Assembly: GCF_004519295.1 (NCBI RefSeq)
Contig: NZ_SOZH01000009.1
Span: 1 to 64,000 of the forward strand
Reading direction: 5' to 3'
Source: Cellulosimicrobium funkei
Lineage (GTDB): Bacteria > Actinomycetota > Actinomycetes > Actinomycetales > Cellulomonadaceae
Length of the DNA stretch: 64,000 bases
Under the pieces are notes generated by a model. The model saw nothing but the letters and a program-made list of their open reading frames with translations. It was not told the DNA's origin and did no database searches. Position numbers and translations under genes: made by a program. Numbering within the stretch: the stretch's first letter is position 1; each line of letters starts with the position of its first letter. Positions 47,175 to 55,920 of the stretch are shown here, one piece after another.

Positions 47175-48440
47175 ATGACGACCCACACGGCACCGGGGGC
47201 GGACCAGGGCGCGGGCCCGCTGGACGGTGACGAGCGGGGCGCGACGCCGTCGCTCCTGGCCCGCCTGACCCGCGCGACCGCGACGCTCGACGGCCCGCTC
47301 GCCGTCGTCGACCTCGACCGGTTCGACGCCAACGCCGACGAGCTGCTCGCGCGCGCGGGCGGGGTCCCCGTGCGGGTCGCGTCGAAGTCCGTGCGCGTGC
47401 GCTCGCTCGTCGCGCGCGCGGGCGAGCGGGGCTTCCGGGGCGTCATGGCGTACTCGGTGCGCGAGGCGCTGTGGCTCGTCGAGTCGGGCGTCCGCGACGT
47501 CCTCGTGGGCTACCCGTCGGTCGACCGCGGGGCGCTCGCCGAGCTCGCCCGCCACGAGGCCGGCCGGCGCGAGGTCACGCTCATGGTCGACGACGCCGCG
47601 CACCTGGAGCTCGTGCGCCACGCGCTCGCCGAGACCGGCACCGGGGACGAGCCGCCCGTGCGGGTGTGCCTCGACGTGGACGCGTCGCTGCGCGTGGGCC
47701 TCGGTCTCGTGACGGTCCACCTGGGCACGCGCCGCTCGCCCCTGCACGGGGCGCGCGACGTCGCGTCGCTCGCCGCCCGGGTCGTCTCGACGCCCGGTCT
47801 CGCCCTGCGGGGCCTCATGTTCTACGAGGCGCAGGTCGCCGGGATGCCGGACTCCAGCCTCGCCGTCCGCGCGGTCAAGCGGCTCTCGGTGCTCGAGCTG
47901 GGGGAGCGGCGCGGCGAGGTCGTCGCGGCGGTCCGGGACGTCGTCGGGCACGACCTCGAGCTCGTGAACTCGGGCGGCACGGGGTCGCTCGAGACGTCGT
48001 CCGCCGACGCGGTCGTGACCGAGGTGACGGCCGGGTCGGGCCTGTACGTCCCGGGCCTGTTCGACGAGTACCGCGCGTTCCGGCCCCGGCCGTCGGCGTT
48101 CTTCGGCCTCGACGTCGTGCGCGTCCCGGGCCCGGGCTGGGCGACGGCGTTCGGCGGCGGGTACGTCGCGTCCGGCCCGGCGACCCGCAGCCGGCTGCCG
48201 CGCGTCGTGACGCCGGGATGGTCGCTCACGGGCCGCGAGGGTGCGGGCGAGGTGCAGACGCCGCTGCACCGGTCGCGCGGCGCCGGGGCGCCCGACCTGG
48301 GCGTGGGAGACCGCGTCTGGTTCCGCCACGGCAAGGCTGGCGAGGCCATGGAGCGGTTCGACCGCGTGCACCTCGTGCGCGGCGACGAGGTGGTCGACGT
48401 GGTCCCGACGTACCGCGGCGAGGGCAAGAGCTTCGGCTGA
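47175..48440 (+). CDS. PLP-dependent amino acid deaminase/aldolase
   Basis: A 421-residue fold-type III PLP enzyme like D-threonine aldolase/alanine racemase N-terminal barrels. The Schiff-base Lys is probably Lys71 in [14 protein letters not shown]. Other marks are [39 protein letters not shown] and the C-terminal beta domain with [13 protein letters not shown], a metal-ligand-like His. Its substrate is not known. It is divergent from the lactone oxidase gene. The ATG six bases after a -10 was preferred to an upstream in-frame ATG at 47157. Confidence 0.85.
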   Translation: MTTHTAPGADQGAGPLDGDERGATPSLLARLTRATATLDGPLAVVDLDRFDANADELLARAGGVPVRVASKSVRVRSLVARAGERGFRGVMAYSVREALWLVESGVRDVLVGYPSVDRGALAELARHEAGRREVTLMVDDAAHLELVRHALAETGTGDEPPVRVCLDVDASLRVGLGLVTVHLGTRRSPLHGARDVASLAARVVSTPGLALRGLMFYEAQVAGMPDSSLAVRAVKRLSVLELGERRGEVVAAVRDVVGHDLELVNSGGTGSLETSSADAVVTEVTAGSGLYVPGLFDEYRAFRPRPSAFFGLDVVRVPGPGWATAFGGGYVASGPATRSRLPRVVTPGWSLTGREGAGEVQTPLHRSRGAGAPDLGVGDRVWFRHGKAGEAMERFDRVHLVRGDEVVDVVPTYRGEGKSFG

Positions 48441-48502
48441 CGCGGCGAGGACGGACCGGGAGTCGCCACGGCGCCGCTTCGGCCGCGACGGTGCGTCCCC
48501 GG

Positions 48503-48508
48503 TACCCT
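48503..48508 (+). promoter_or_regulatory. -10 element, leaderless cysS
   Basis: TACCCT, six bases, then the GTG at 48515. Confidence 0.5.
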
Positions 48509-48514
48509 TGCGGC

Positions 48515-49945
48515 GTGACCCTTCGCCTGTTCGACACCGCCACGCGGGACGTGCGCGACTTCGTCCCCCTGACCCCGGGCGAGGTCGGCATCTACCTGTG
48601 CGGCGCCACCGTCCAGGCCGCCCCCCACATCGGGCACATGCGCTCGGCCGTCGCGTTCGACGTCCTCGTGCGCTGGCTCCGGCGCGGGGGCGCGCGGGTG
48701 ACGCTCATCCGCAACGTCACCGACATCGACGACAAGATCCTCGCGAAGTCCGCCGACGCGGGCGAGCCCTGGTGGGCCTGGGCCGCGACGTACGAGCGCG
48801 CGTTCACCGCCGCGTACGACGCCCTGGGCGTGCTGCCCCCCACGTACGAGCCGCGCGCGACGGGCCACGTCCCGGACATGGTGGAGCTCATGCAGCGCCT
48901 CGTCGAGCGCGGCCACGCCTACACCACGGGCCCCGGCGACGTGTGGTTCGACGTGCGGTCCTGGCCCGAGTACGGCGCGCTCACCAACCAGCGCCTCGAG
49001 GACCTCAACCCCGTGCCCGACGACGTCCCCGCCGACGCCGAGGAGGCCGCCGCCAAGCGCGACCCGCGCGACTTCGCGCTCTGGAAGGCCCCCAAGCCGG
49101 GCGAGCCGGAGACCGCGTCGTGGGACACGCCGTTCGGGCGCGGCCGTCCGGGCTGGCACCTCGAGTGCTCCGCCATGGCGCGCCGCTACCTCGGCGACAC
49201 GTTCGACCTCCACGGGGGCGGCCTCGACCTGCGCTTCCCCCACCACGAGAACGAGCAGGCCCAGTCGCGCGCCGCGGGCTACGGGTTCGCGCAGCACTGG
49301 CTGCACAGCGCGTGGGTCACGCAGGGCGGCGCCAAGATGAGCAAGTCGCTCGGCAACGGGCTGCTCGTGCGCGAGGTCCTCGCGACCACGAGCCCCGCCG
49401 TGCTGCGCTACGCGCTCGCGTCCGTGCAGTACCGCTCGATGCTCGAGTGGACGCCCGCCACGGTCGTCGAGGCCGAGGCGACGTGGGAGCGGCTGGCGGG
49501 CTTCGTCGAGCGGGCGACCGAGCGGGTCGGCGAGGTCGACGACGTGCGCGACGCCGAGCTCCCGACCGCCTTCACCGCAGCGATGGACGACGACCTCAAC
49601 GTGCCGGCGGCGCTCGCCGTCGTGCACGAGCACCTGCGCGCGGGCAACGCGGCGCTCGCGGACCGGACGACGGCCGCGGACGCCGTCGCGCGCCACCACC
49701 TCGTGGCGGTGCGCGCGATGCTCGACGTGCTCGGGCTCGACCCGGGCGACGCGCAGTGGGCCGACCGCGGCGACTCGCGCTACGCGGCGGTGCTCGACGC
49801 CGTCGTGGGCGCGGAGCTCGCGGCGCGGGCCGAGGCGCGCGCGTCGCGGGACTTCGCGACGGCCGACGCGATCCGCGACCGGCTCGCCGCGGCAGGCGTC
49901 GCGGTCGAGGACTCGGCCGACGGCGCGCGCTGGACCCTCGCCTGA
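48515..49945 (+). CDS. cysS: cysteinyl-tRNA synthetase
   Basis: Class I synthetase charging tRNA-Cys. The 476-residue protein has [18 protein letters not shown] (zinc Cys plus HIGH), zinc ligands in WHLECSAM and FPHHENE, and KMSKS in [14 protein letters not shown]-terminal DALR domain follows. It is CysS rather than the related mycothiol ligase MshC, because the gene is followed by rlmB, the conserved cysS-rlmB order; sequence alone fits CysS better too. The GTG start fits a leaderless message. Confidence 0.92.
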   Translation: MTLRLFDTATRDVRDFVPLTPGEVGIYLCGATVQAAPHIGHMRSAVAFDVLVRWLRRGGARVTLIRNVTDIDDKILAKSADAGEPWWAWAATYERAFTAAYDALGVLPPTYEPRATGHVPDMVELMQRLVERGHAYTTGPGDVWFDVRSWPEYGALTNQRLEDLNPVPDDVPADAEEAAAKRDPRDFALWKAPKPGEPETASWDTPFGRGRPGWHLECSAMARRYLGDTFDLHGGGLDLRFPHHENEQAQSRAAGYGFAQHWLHSAWVTQGGAKMSKSLGNGLLVREVLATTSPAVLRYALASVQYRSMLEWTPATVVEAEATWERLAGFVERATERVGEVDDVRDAELPTAFTAAMDDDLNVPAALAVVHEHLRAGNAALADRTTAADAVARHHLVAVRAMLDVLGLDPGDAQWADRGDSRYAAVLDAVVGAELAARAEARASRDFATADAIRDRLAAAGVAVEDSADGARWTLA

Positions 49946-49981
49946 CGCCCACCGGACGACGGCCGGGAGCCACCCGCCGGC

Positions 49982-50086
49982 GCACGAGATAGAGCTCCGG
50001 TAGCACGAGATAGAGCTCCGGTAACGCGAGGTAGAGCTCTGGTAGCGCGCGGGAGAACCCTGGTGACGACCACGGTTCCCCCTCGG
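49982..50086. repeat. 21-base modular intergenic repeat, copy 2
   Basis: Four tandem units of exactly 21 bases (starting 49982, 50003, 50024, 50045; core GAGATAGAGC or GAGGTAGAGC then CCGGT or CTGGT) are followed by an inverted part. The last unit and the inverted part form a hairpin (GAACCCTGGT / ACCACGGTTC, loop GACG) with the same C-C mismatch as copy 1. Both copies share the core CTGGTSACGACCACGG. It lies between cysS and rlmB. Confidence 0.8.
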
Positions 50087-50153
50087 CGGGGTGTCTGGGG
50101 GACACTGGACCCAGGAGCGAGACACGCACGCCGGGCGCCGAACCCGACGTGGA

Positions 50154-50173
50154 CTGACCTGAACTGACCTGAA
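50154..50173 (+). repeat. tandem 10-base repeat before rlmB
   Basis: CTGACCTGAA occurs twice head to tail, 22 bases before the rlmB ATG. Possible regulatory site or slippage; function unknown. Confidence 0.45.
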
Positions 50174-50194
50174 CGACGACACGATCGGTGCACC

Positions 50195-51211
50195 ATGGCT
50201 GGCAACTCACAACGACGCGGCGCGACCCGCAAGCCCGGAAGCAAGAAGGGCGCGACCGTCGGCTCGGGCGGGCAGCGGCGCAAGGGCCTCGAGGGCCGCG
50301 GGCCGACCCCGAAGGCCGAGGACCGCGTCTACCACGCGGCGCACAAGCGCAAGGTGGCCGACGAGAAGCGCGCGACCGGGCGCGGCGGCCCGGCGCGCGG
50401 CACCGAGCGTGCCGGCACGTCGCGCGGCGGGGCCTCGCGCGGTGGCGGCCCCAAGGGCCGCGGGTCGGTCCAGGAGGTCGTCGCGGGTCGCAACTCGGTC
50501 CTGGAGGCGCTGCGCGCGCGCATCCCCGTCGAGGTGGTCTACCTCGCGTCGCGCCTCGACGCCGACGACCGCACGCGCGAGATCGTCGACATCGTCGCGG
50601 GCCGCGGCTACGACCTCCTCGAGGTGGGCAAGCCCGAGCTCGACCGTCTCACCGACGGGGCCGTGCACCAGGGCGTCGCGATCAAGGTCCCGCCGTACGA
50701 GTACGCGGACGTCGACGACCTGCTCGACGCCGCCGAGGAGTCGGGGCGGCCGCCGCTCGTCGTCGCGCTCGACGGCGTCACGGACCCGCGCAACCTCGGC
50801 GCGGTGCTCCGCTCCGCGGGCGCGTTCGGCGCGCACGGCGTCCTCGTGCCCGAGCGCCGCGCCGCGGGCGTCACCGCGTCCGCGTGGAAGGTCTCGGCGG
50901 GTGCCGCCGCGCGCGTCCCGGTCGCCCGGGCGACCAACCTCGTGCGCGCGCTCGGTGAGCTGAAGAAGGCGGGGTGCTTCGTCGTCGGGCTCGACGCGGG
51001 CGGCACCACGGCGATCGGCGACCTCGAGCTCGCCACCGAGCCGCTCGTCGTCGTCGCGGGGTCGGAGGGCAAGGGCCTGTCCCGCCTCGTGCGCGAGGCG
51101 TGCGACGTCGTCGCGTCCATCCCCATCGGGTCGGACACGGAGTCGCTCAACGCCGCCGTCGCGACGGGCATCTCGCTCTACGAGGTCGCGCGCCTGCGGC
51201 GCGAGGCCTGA
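50195..51211 (+). CDS. rlmB: 23S rRNA 2'-O-methyltransferase (RlmB/SpoU family)
   Basis: A 338-residue SPOUT methyltransferase, predicted to methylate a ribose in 23S rRNA (G2251 in E. coli numbering). The first 85 residues are a Lys/Arg/Gly-rich RNA-binding extension. The substrate-binding domain follows (VVAGRNSVLEALRARIPVEV), then the knotted SAM domain with LDGVTDPRNLGAVLRSA, VVAGSEGKGLSRL and IPIGSDTESLNAAVA. The order cysS-rlmB is conserved. A tandem 10-mer and the 21-base repeat lie upstream. Confidence 0.93.
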   Translation: MAGNSQRRGATRKPGSKKGATVGSGGQRRKGLEGRGPTPKAEDRVYHAAHKRKVADEKRATGRGGPARGTERAGTSRGGASRGGGPKGRGSVQEVVAGRNSVLEALRARIPVEVVYLASRLDADDRTREIVDIVAGRGYDLLEVGKPELDRLTDGAVHQGVAIKVPPYEYADVDDLLDAAEESGRPPLVVALDGVTDPRNLGAVLRSAGAFGAHGVLVPERRAAGVTASAWKVSAGAAARVPVARATNLVRALGELKKAGCFVVGLDAGGTTAIGDLELATEPLVVVAGSEGKGLSRLVREACDVVASIPIGSDTESLNAAVATGISLYEVARLRREA

Positions 51212-51250
51212 CGCCGGCACGCCCGGCACCACCCACCGTCACGCGGTGCC

Positions 51251-51289
51251 CGCGTCGCCCCGCCCGTCCTCGGACGGCGGGGCGACGCG
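51251..51289. terminator. terminator between rlmB and DUF4032 gene
   Basis: An 18-base-pair GC stem (CGCGTCGCCCCGCC arm) with one bulged C, between convergent genes. Confidence 0.75.
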
Positions 51290-51291
51290 CG

Positions 51292-52542
51292 TCAGCCGTA
51301 GTACTCGGGGTCCTTCTCGCCCGGCGCGAGGCCGAGGATCGCCTTCTCGTCCGGGCGGTGGCGCAGGACGTTCTCCACGTACGACTGCGTCGCCTCCGCC
51401 ATCGGCACGTCGCGACCGGCGCGTTCCGAGATGAACCAGCGGTGGTCGAGGATCTCGTGGAAGAGCTGCGCCGGCTCGAGCTTGCGGCGCAGGTTCCGCG
51501 GCACGGCCTGGATCGTGGGCTCGAACACGCCGCTCAGCCAGTCGTGCGCGACGAACTCCTCGTCGTCGTTCTGCCGCTCGGCCGCCGCGCGGAACGAGTC
51601 CAGGTCGTTGAGCAGACGGCGGGCCTGGTTCTCCTGCACGTCGAGGCCGGTGAGGCGCAGCAGGCGTCGCGAGTGGTGCCCCGCGTCCACGACCTTCGGC
51701 TGGATCTGCACGGTCGTGCCGTCGATGTCGGTCGTGATCGCGAGCTCGTCGACGTCGAACCCGAGGTTGTTGAGGTGCTCGATGCGGGCCGCGACGCGCC
51801 ACCGCTCGTTCGCGTCGAACGACTCGGACGTCGTCAGCGCCTCCCACAGCTCCTCGTAGCGCGCGACGAGCGCGTCGCCGATCGCGACCTCGTCCACGTC
51901 CTCGTCGAGCAGCTCGCCGGCGGCGAGGTCCATGAGCTCGCCGATGATGTTCGTGCGCGCGAGGTCGACGTCGTACGAGCGCTGGCCGGGGGAGAGCTCG
52001 CGGTGCAGGTCACCCGTCTCGGCGTCCACGAGGAAGGCGGCGAACGTCTCCGCGTCGCGCCGGAACAGCGTGTTCGACAGCGACACGTCGCCCCAGTAAA
52101 AGCCCACGAGGTGCAGGCGCACGAGCAGGACGGCGAGTGCGTCGATGAGGCGCGTGGCCGTGTCCGGCCGCAGCGACTGGCTGAACAGCGCGCGGTAGGG
52201 GAGCGAGAACTGGAGGTGCTCGGTGATGAGCACGGCCTCGAGCCGCTCGCCGTTCGCGTCCTGGCGCCCGGTGATGACGCCCACCGGGACGACGCTCGGC
52301 ACCTCGAGCCGGCGGAGCTGCCGCAGCAGCTCGTACTCGCGGTACGCGACCGTCTCGCCGATCTCCTTGATCGCGATCACCCGCCCGGAGAGGCGGACGA
52401 ACCGCACGATGTGCCGCGAGATGCCGCGGGGGAGGGCGGCGAGCGTCTCCGCCGGCCACTCCTCGAGCGGGACGTCCCAGGGCAGGTCGAGGAGCGCCGG
52501 GTCGGGGGCCGACGCGGTGATCTGCAGGTTGTGCACCGTCAC
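51292..52542 (-). CDS. DUF4032 domain protein with kinase-like fold
   Basis: A 416-residue actinobacterial protein annotated as DUF4032. The N-terminal part shows kinase-like marks: an AIKEIGET lysine strand, LLVRLHLVGFYWGDVSLSNT (catalytic-loop-like GDVSLSN) and a VDAETGDL DFG-like position. The C-terminal part (about 250-416) is the DUF4032 domain proper, with EPAQLFHEILDHRWFISERA. Substrate unknown; possible small-molecule or lipid kinase relative. The GTG at 52542 was preferred because it lies 6 bases after GACAAT; an ATG five codons earlier is the alternative. Confidence 0.8.
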   Translation of the reverse strand: MTVHNLQITASAPDPALLDLPWDVPLEEWPAETLAALPRGISRHIVRFVRLSGRVIAIKEIGETVAYREYELLRQLRRLEVPSVVPVGVITGRQDANGERLEAVLITEHLQFSLPYRALFSQSLRPDTATRLIDALAVLLVRLHLVGFYWGDVSLSNTLFRRDAETFAAFLVDAETGDLHRELSPGQRSYDVDLARTNIIGELMDLAAGELLDEDVDEVAIGDALVARYEELWEALTTSESFDANERWRVAARIEHLNNLGFDVDELAITTDIDGTTVQIQPKVVDAGHHSRRLLRLTGLDVQENQARRLLNDLDSFRAAAERQNDDEEFVAHDWLSGVFEPTIQAVPRNLRRKLEPAQLFHEILDHRWFISERAGRDVPMAEATQSYVENVLRHRPDEKAILGLAPGEKDPEYYG

Positions 52543-52548
52543 GGGTCC

Positions 52549-52554
52549 ATTGTC
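52549..52554 (-). promoter_or_regulatory. -10 element, leaderless DUF4032 gene
   Basis: Minus-strand GACAAT, six bases, then the GTG at 52542. Confidence 0.4.
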
Positions 52555-52575
52555 CATGGTCGTGGGACCCGGGCG

Positions 52576-52608
52576 GGGCGGGCCCGACCCGTGAGGTCGG
52601 ACCCGCCC
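52576..52608 (-). terminator. terminator of the secreted TIM-barrel gene
   Basis: A 14-base-pair stem with one C-A mismatch and a 5-base loop, 20 bases downstream of the gene end on the minus strand. Confidence 0.7.
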
Positions 52609-52627
52609 GCGAGAAGGCGGGGAGCCG

Positions 52628-54301
52628 TCAGGCGCAGGCGACCGCGTCGTGGTCGACCTCGACCGTCGACGTGACGTCCTCGCCGTCGACCGTCGCGGTG
52701 CCCGTGACGGTCACCGACCCGCTCTCGACGGAGGCGGAGCGCACCGGGAACGACTGGTACGCGTTCGCGCCCGGGGCGACGCCGGCGACCTCGCGGGTGC
52801 CGTACGGCGTCGCGAGCGTCACGTCGACGGGCTGGTCCTCGCCGTTCGTCGCCCGGACGGCGACGTACGCCTGGCCGGCGAGGCAGCGCGCCTGCACCTC
52901 GACGTCGAGGTCGAGCTGCCCGGCCGGTGCGCCGTAGACCTCGAGCTCGTAGAGGGAGAAGCCCCACTGCGTCGCGCGCTCGGTGAGGTAGAGCCGCACG
53001 TGCCGGCCCGTCCCGGTGATCTCCAGGTCGTCGAACCCGCCGTCACCGTCGGTGACGGTGCGGACCGTGGTCCAGGTCTCGCCGTCGGGGGACGTCTGGA
53101 CCTCGTAGCCCGACCCGTACGCCGTCTCCCAGTCGACGACGACGCGGCTCAGGTCATAGCTCGCGCCGAGGTCCACCGCGATCCACTCGGGCTCGCTCCA
53201 CGCGCTGCTCCAGCGGGTCCCGGCGTTGCCGTCGACCGCCTTCTCGGGCTCGTGGCCGGCCTCGTCGATGCTGGAGGCCGTCACGGGCCGGCCCAGGGCG
53301 AGCGAGTCCTCGTCCTCCTCCCCGCCCCCGTCGTCGGACCGGAAGCAGCGCAGGTACTGGTAGGACTCCGCGGAGGTCTCGAACGACGGTGCCCAGTCCC
53401 ACTCGTAGGTGAAGTACTCGACGTAGGGCTCGGCCGCGGCGATGATCGCCGGGAGGTCGAGCTCGCCGCGGCCGAGCGCGACCTGCCGCATGTCGCCCGG
53501 CGCGTCGACGTTCACGGCGTCCTTGATGTGGAGCAGCTCGATGCGGTCCCCGTGCTCCTCGATCCACGCCGGGACGTCGAGGCCGGCGTCGGCGGCCCAG
53601 CCGACGTCGAGCTCGAACGTGACGTAGCGCGGGTCGGTGTTCTCCTCGATGACCTCCCAGGCACTGACCGTCTCGCCCGTCCCCGGGTGGGTGTACCGCG
53701 TGGTGAACTCGCTCTGGTGGTTGTGCAGCACGATCTTGTTCGCGCCGTTCTCGTGCGCGTACTTCCCGAGCTCGTTCACGTACGCCGCGGTGGCGACCGC
53801 CTCGTCGTAGGTGCCGTAGCCGCCCGCCATGCTGCCGGTCCCGATGTAGTCCTGGCCCAGCGCGACGGCGTACGCGACCGTCGCGGGCCACGTGGCCCGG
53901 GCCGTGCTGCCGTGGCTCGACGACACCTGGAGGCCGTGCCGGTCGAGGATCGCCCGGTAGTCGTCGACCGGCATCGCGTAGGGCTGGTTGTACGGCTCGA
54001 CGTTCGTGAACCCGGCCGCGGCCACCTCGCCGAGCACGCGGTCGAGGGTCTCCGGTGACGGGGTCCCCGAGCCGCCGAGCTCGCCCACGTGCGTGTAGAG
54101 CTGGATCGAGATCTTGGAGTCGGGGAGGCCGTCGTCCGCGTCGCACGTGACGGCGGCGGTGGTCGACGGACCCGCGGACGGCGCGGGCCCGACGGGCGCT
54201 GCGACGGCCGGCGCGGTGGCGAGCGCGGTCGCGACGAGCGCGCCGGTGGCCAGCGCCGCGCCGAGGTGCCGGGCGCGCGGGGAGGGGGACGGGATCTGCA
54301 T
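52628..54301 (-). CDS. secreted TIM-barrel sugar isomerase-like protein with F5/8 type C domain
   Basis: A 557-residue exported protein. A signal peptide ends near AVAAP (about residue 35). Residues about 62-320 are a xylose-isomerase-like TIM barrel (SIQLYTHVGELGG, YGTYDEAVATAAYVNELGKY, IVLHNHQSEF with HNH/E metal ligands, FELDVGWAADAG, ELLHIKDAV). An acidic linker leads to an F5/8C/CBM32-type domain (about 340-465) and an Ig-like tail. It probably acts on or binds an extracellular sugar. A LacI-type operator overlaps its start, so it is likely sugar-induced. The precise reaction is unknown. Confidence 0.82.
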   Translation of the reverse strand: MQIPSPSPRARHLGAALATGALVATALATAPAVAAPVGPAPSAGPSTTAAVTCDADDGLPDSKISIQLYTHVGELGGSGTPSPETLDRVLGEVAAAGFTNVEPYNQPYAMPVDDYRAILDRHGLQVSSSHGSTARATWPATVAYAVALGQDYIGTGSMAGGYGTYDEAVATAAYVNELGKYAHENGANKIVLHNHQSEFTTRYTHPGTGETVSAWEVIEENTDPRYVTFELDVGWAADAGLDVPAWIEEHGDRIELLHIKDAVNVDAPGDMRQVALGRGELDLPAIIAAAEPYVEYFTYEWDWAPSFETSAESYQYLRCFRSDDGGGEEDEDSLALGRPVTASSIDEAGHEPEKAVDGNAGTRWSSAWSEPEWIAVDLGASYDLSRVVVDWETAYGSGYEVQTSPDGETWTTVRTVTDGDGGFDDLEITGTGRHVRLYLTERATQWGFSLYELEVYGAPAGQLDLDVEVQARCLAGQAYVAVRATNGEDQPVDVTLATPYGTREVAGVAPGANAYQSFPVRSASVESGSVTVTGTATVDGEDVTSTVEVDHDAVACA

Positions 54302-54311
54302 GAGGCTCCAA

Positions 54312-54327
54312 TTGACAGCGTTGTCGA
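54312..54327. promoter_or_regulatory. LacI-family operator
   Basis: TTGACA-GCGT-TGTCGA is a near-perfect 16-base palindrome (one mismatch), the form of many actinobacterial LacI-type sugar operators. It sits 11 bases before the start of the secreted TIM-barrel gene, between its promoter and ribosome-binding site. No LacI gene is in the window. Confidence 0.7.
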
Positions 54328-54339
54328 TTTGGGTGACGA

Positions 54340-54368
54340 ACAGACGACTTTTGGTGTCGTGTGTGCAA
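54340..54368 (-). promoter_or_regulatory. candidate promoter of the TIM-barrel gene
   Basis: Minus-strand TTGCAC and GTCTGT with a 17-base spacer, upstream of the operator. Moderate to weak match. Confidence 0.3.
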
Positions 54369-54457
54369 AAGCAGTCTTGAGGTCCCCCATGACCCTGTCA
54401 AGGGCACGGACCCGGCGGGTCGGCGGGAGGGCGCGCCTCGCCGTCGCGAGCCCGGAA

Positions 54458-54503
54458 CGCCGCAGGGCGGGCCCTCCCGACCGGGAGGGCCCGCCCTGCG
54501 GCG
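54458..54503 (-). terminator. terminator of the sugar ATPase gene
   Basis: A perfect 21-base-pair stem (CGCCGCAGGGCGGGCC arm) with a GACC loop, 13 bases past the stop at 54517. Confidence 0.85.
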
Positions 54504-54516
54504 GTGGTGCGGGGTG

Positions 54517-55641
54517 TCAGCTGATGCGCTGACCCGAGGCGGCACCGAAGACGTGCGACTGACCCGGGCGGATCGTCACGTAGATGCGCTCGCCCTTGGC
54601 CGGGACGTTGCGCGGGTCGACGCGGACGATGACCTGGTTGTCGCCGGCGCCCGAGTGGACGTCGGCCTGCGAGGCCAGGTCGCCCTTGAGCGTGCCGTAG
54701 ACGAACGCGTCGGAGCCGAGCTCCTCGACGATGTTGACCTCGACCGGGAACGCAGCCTCGTTGGCCTGCGACACGACGTCGAGGGCCTCGGGACGGAAGC
54801 CGATCGTCACCTTGCCGTTGTCGGCCTCGGTGATCTTGGCGGCCGTCTCGCGCTCGAGCGCGATGCGCGCGGGGCCGACCTCGGCGACGCCGTTGCTGAC
54901 CGCGAAGGTGCCGATGTTCATCGCCGGCGAGCCGATGAAGCCCGCGACGAAGACGTTGGCCGGCGTGTCGTACATCTCGCGCGGCGTGCCGACCTGCTGG
55001 AGCAGACCGTCCTTGAGGACCGCGATGCGGTCGCCCATGGTGAGGGCCTCGGTCTGGTCGTGCGTGACGTAGACCGTCGTGACGCCGAGGCGGCGCTGGA
55101 GCGACGCGATCTGGGTGCGCGTCTGGACGCGGAGCTTGGCGTCGAGGTTCGACAGCGGCTCGTCCATGAGGAACACCTGCGGCTGACGGACGATCGCACG
55201 GCCCATCGCGACGCGCTGGCGCTGACCGCCGGAGAGCGCCTTCGGCTTGCGGTCGAGGTACTCGGTGAGGTCGAGGATCTTCGCGGCCTCCTCGACGCGC
55301 TGGCGGATCTCCGCCTTCGGCGTGCCGGCGATCTTCAGCGCGAAGCCCATGTTGTCCGCGACGGACATGTGCGGGTACAGCGCGTAGTTCTGGAACACCA
55401 TCGCGATGTCACGGTCCTTCGGCTGGACGTCCGTGACGTCGCGGTCGCCGATGTAGATGTGTCCGCCGTTGACGTCCTCGAGGCCCGCGAGCATGCGGAG
55501 CGAGGTCGACTTGCCGCAGCCCGAGGGGCCGACGAGGACGAGGAACTCGCCGTCCTCGATGTGCAGGTTGAGCTGGTCCACGGCAGGACGCTCGGTCCCG
55601 GGGTAGACGCGGGTTGCGTGGTCGTAGGTGACCGTAGCCAT
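54517..55641 (-). CDS. msiK: sugar ABC transporter ATP-binding protein (MsiK/UgpC type)
   Basis: A 374-residue ATPase that powers carbohydrate ABC importers. It has Walker [11 protein letters not shown]-loop MVFQNYALYPH, signature LSGGQRQR, Walker B VFLMDEPLSNLDAKL, H-loop VTHDQTEA and a C-terminal TOBE/OB regulatory domain (about 240-374). No permease or binding protein is adjacent, which fits a shared multi-transporter ATPase as MsiK is in streptomycetes. GGAGGGA precedes the ATG. The symbol is by analogy. Confidence 0.88.
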   Translation of the reverse strand: MATVTYDHATRVYPGTERPAVDQLNLHIEDGEFLVLVGPSGCGKSTSLRMLAGLEDVNGGHIYIGDRDVTDVQPKDRDIAMVFQNYALYPHMSVADNMGFALKIAGTPKAEIRQRVEEAAKILDLTEYLDRKPKALSGGQRQRVAMGRAIVRQPQVFLMDEPLSNLDAKLRVQTRTQIASLQRRLGVTTVYVTHDQTEALTMGDRIAVLKDGLLQQVGTPREMYDTPANVFVAGFIGSPAMNIGTFAVSNGVAEVGPARIALERETAAKITEADNGKVTIGFRPEALDVVSQANEAAFPVEVNIVEELGSDAFVYGTLKGDLASQADVHSGAGDNQVIVRVDPRNVPAKGERIYVTIRPGQSHVFGAASGQRIS

Positions 55642-55881
55642 GACTGGTACATCCCTCCACCGGCAGGTACGTGCCGGACGATCCGTTGTGCAGTGACGTG
55701 CCACGTCGACGTAGCTGTTCGCGATGGCGGACGAGCGTGTCTTCGACGACACAGAAGAAGTCGGACCCCCTCCGGAACGGGCAGGGGACCCGACGTCATC
55801 GTGGACCCGATCCTACTCCCGGTCCTGAGTGCTTCGTCACAGCGTCGGTCACGATCCGGTAGCGGTTCGGTGCGGGCGGGA
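55642..55881. other. leader/promoter gap of the sugar ATPase
   Basis: About 240 bases with no gene. A small dyad CCGGCA-N6-TGCCGG (55660-55677) lies just upstream of the ATPase ribosome-binding site. No clear promoter hexamers were seen. Confidence 0.4.
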
Positions 55882-55911
55882 GGGTCCGCCGGGCGCGCGC
55901 CCGGCGGACCC
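55882..55911 (-). terminator. otsA-otsB terminator
   Basis: A perfect 30-base palindrome (arm GGGTCCGCCGGGCGC) lies 9 bases after the otsB stop. Confidence 0.8.
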
Positions 55912-55920
55912 TGCCCCGGG

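Noticed and set aside
48515-49945. MshC (mycothiol ligase) instead of CysS
   Set aside because: MshC is a CysS paralogue, but the neighbour rlmB, the KMSKS form and the full DALR tail fit CysS.
49982-50065. CRISPR array
   Set aside because: The 21-base units are directly tandem with no spacers, and no cas genes are present.
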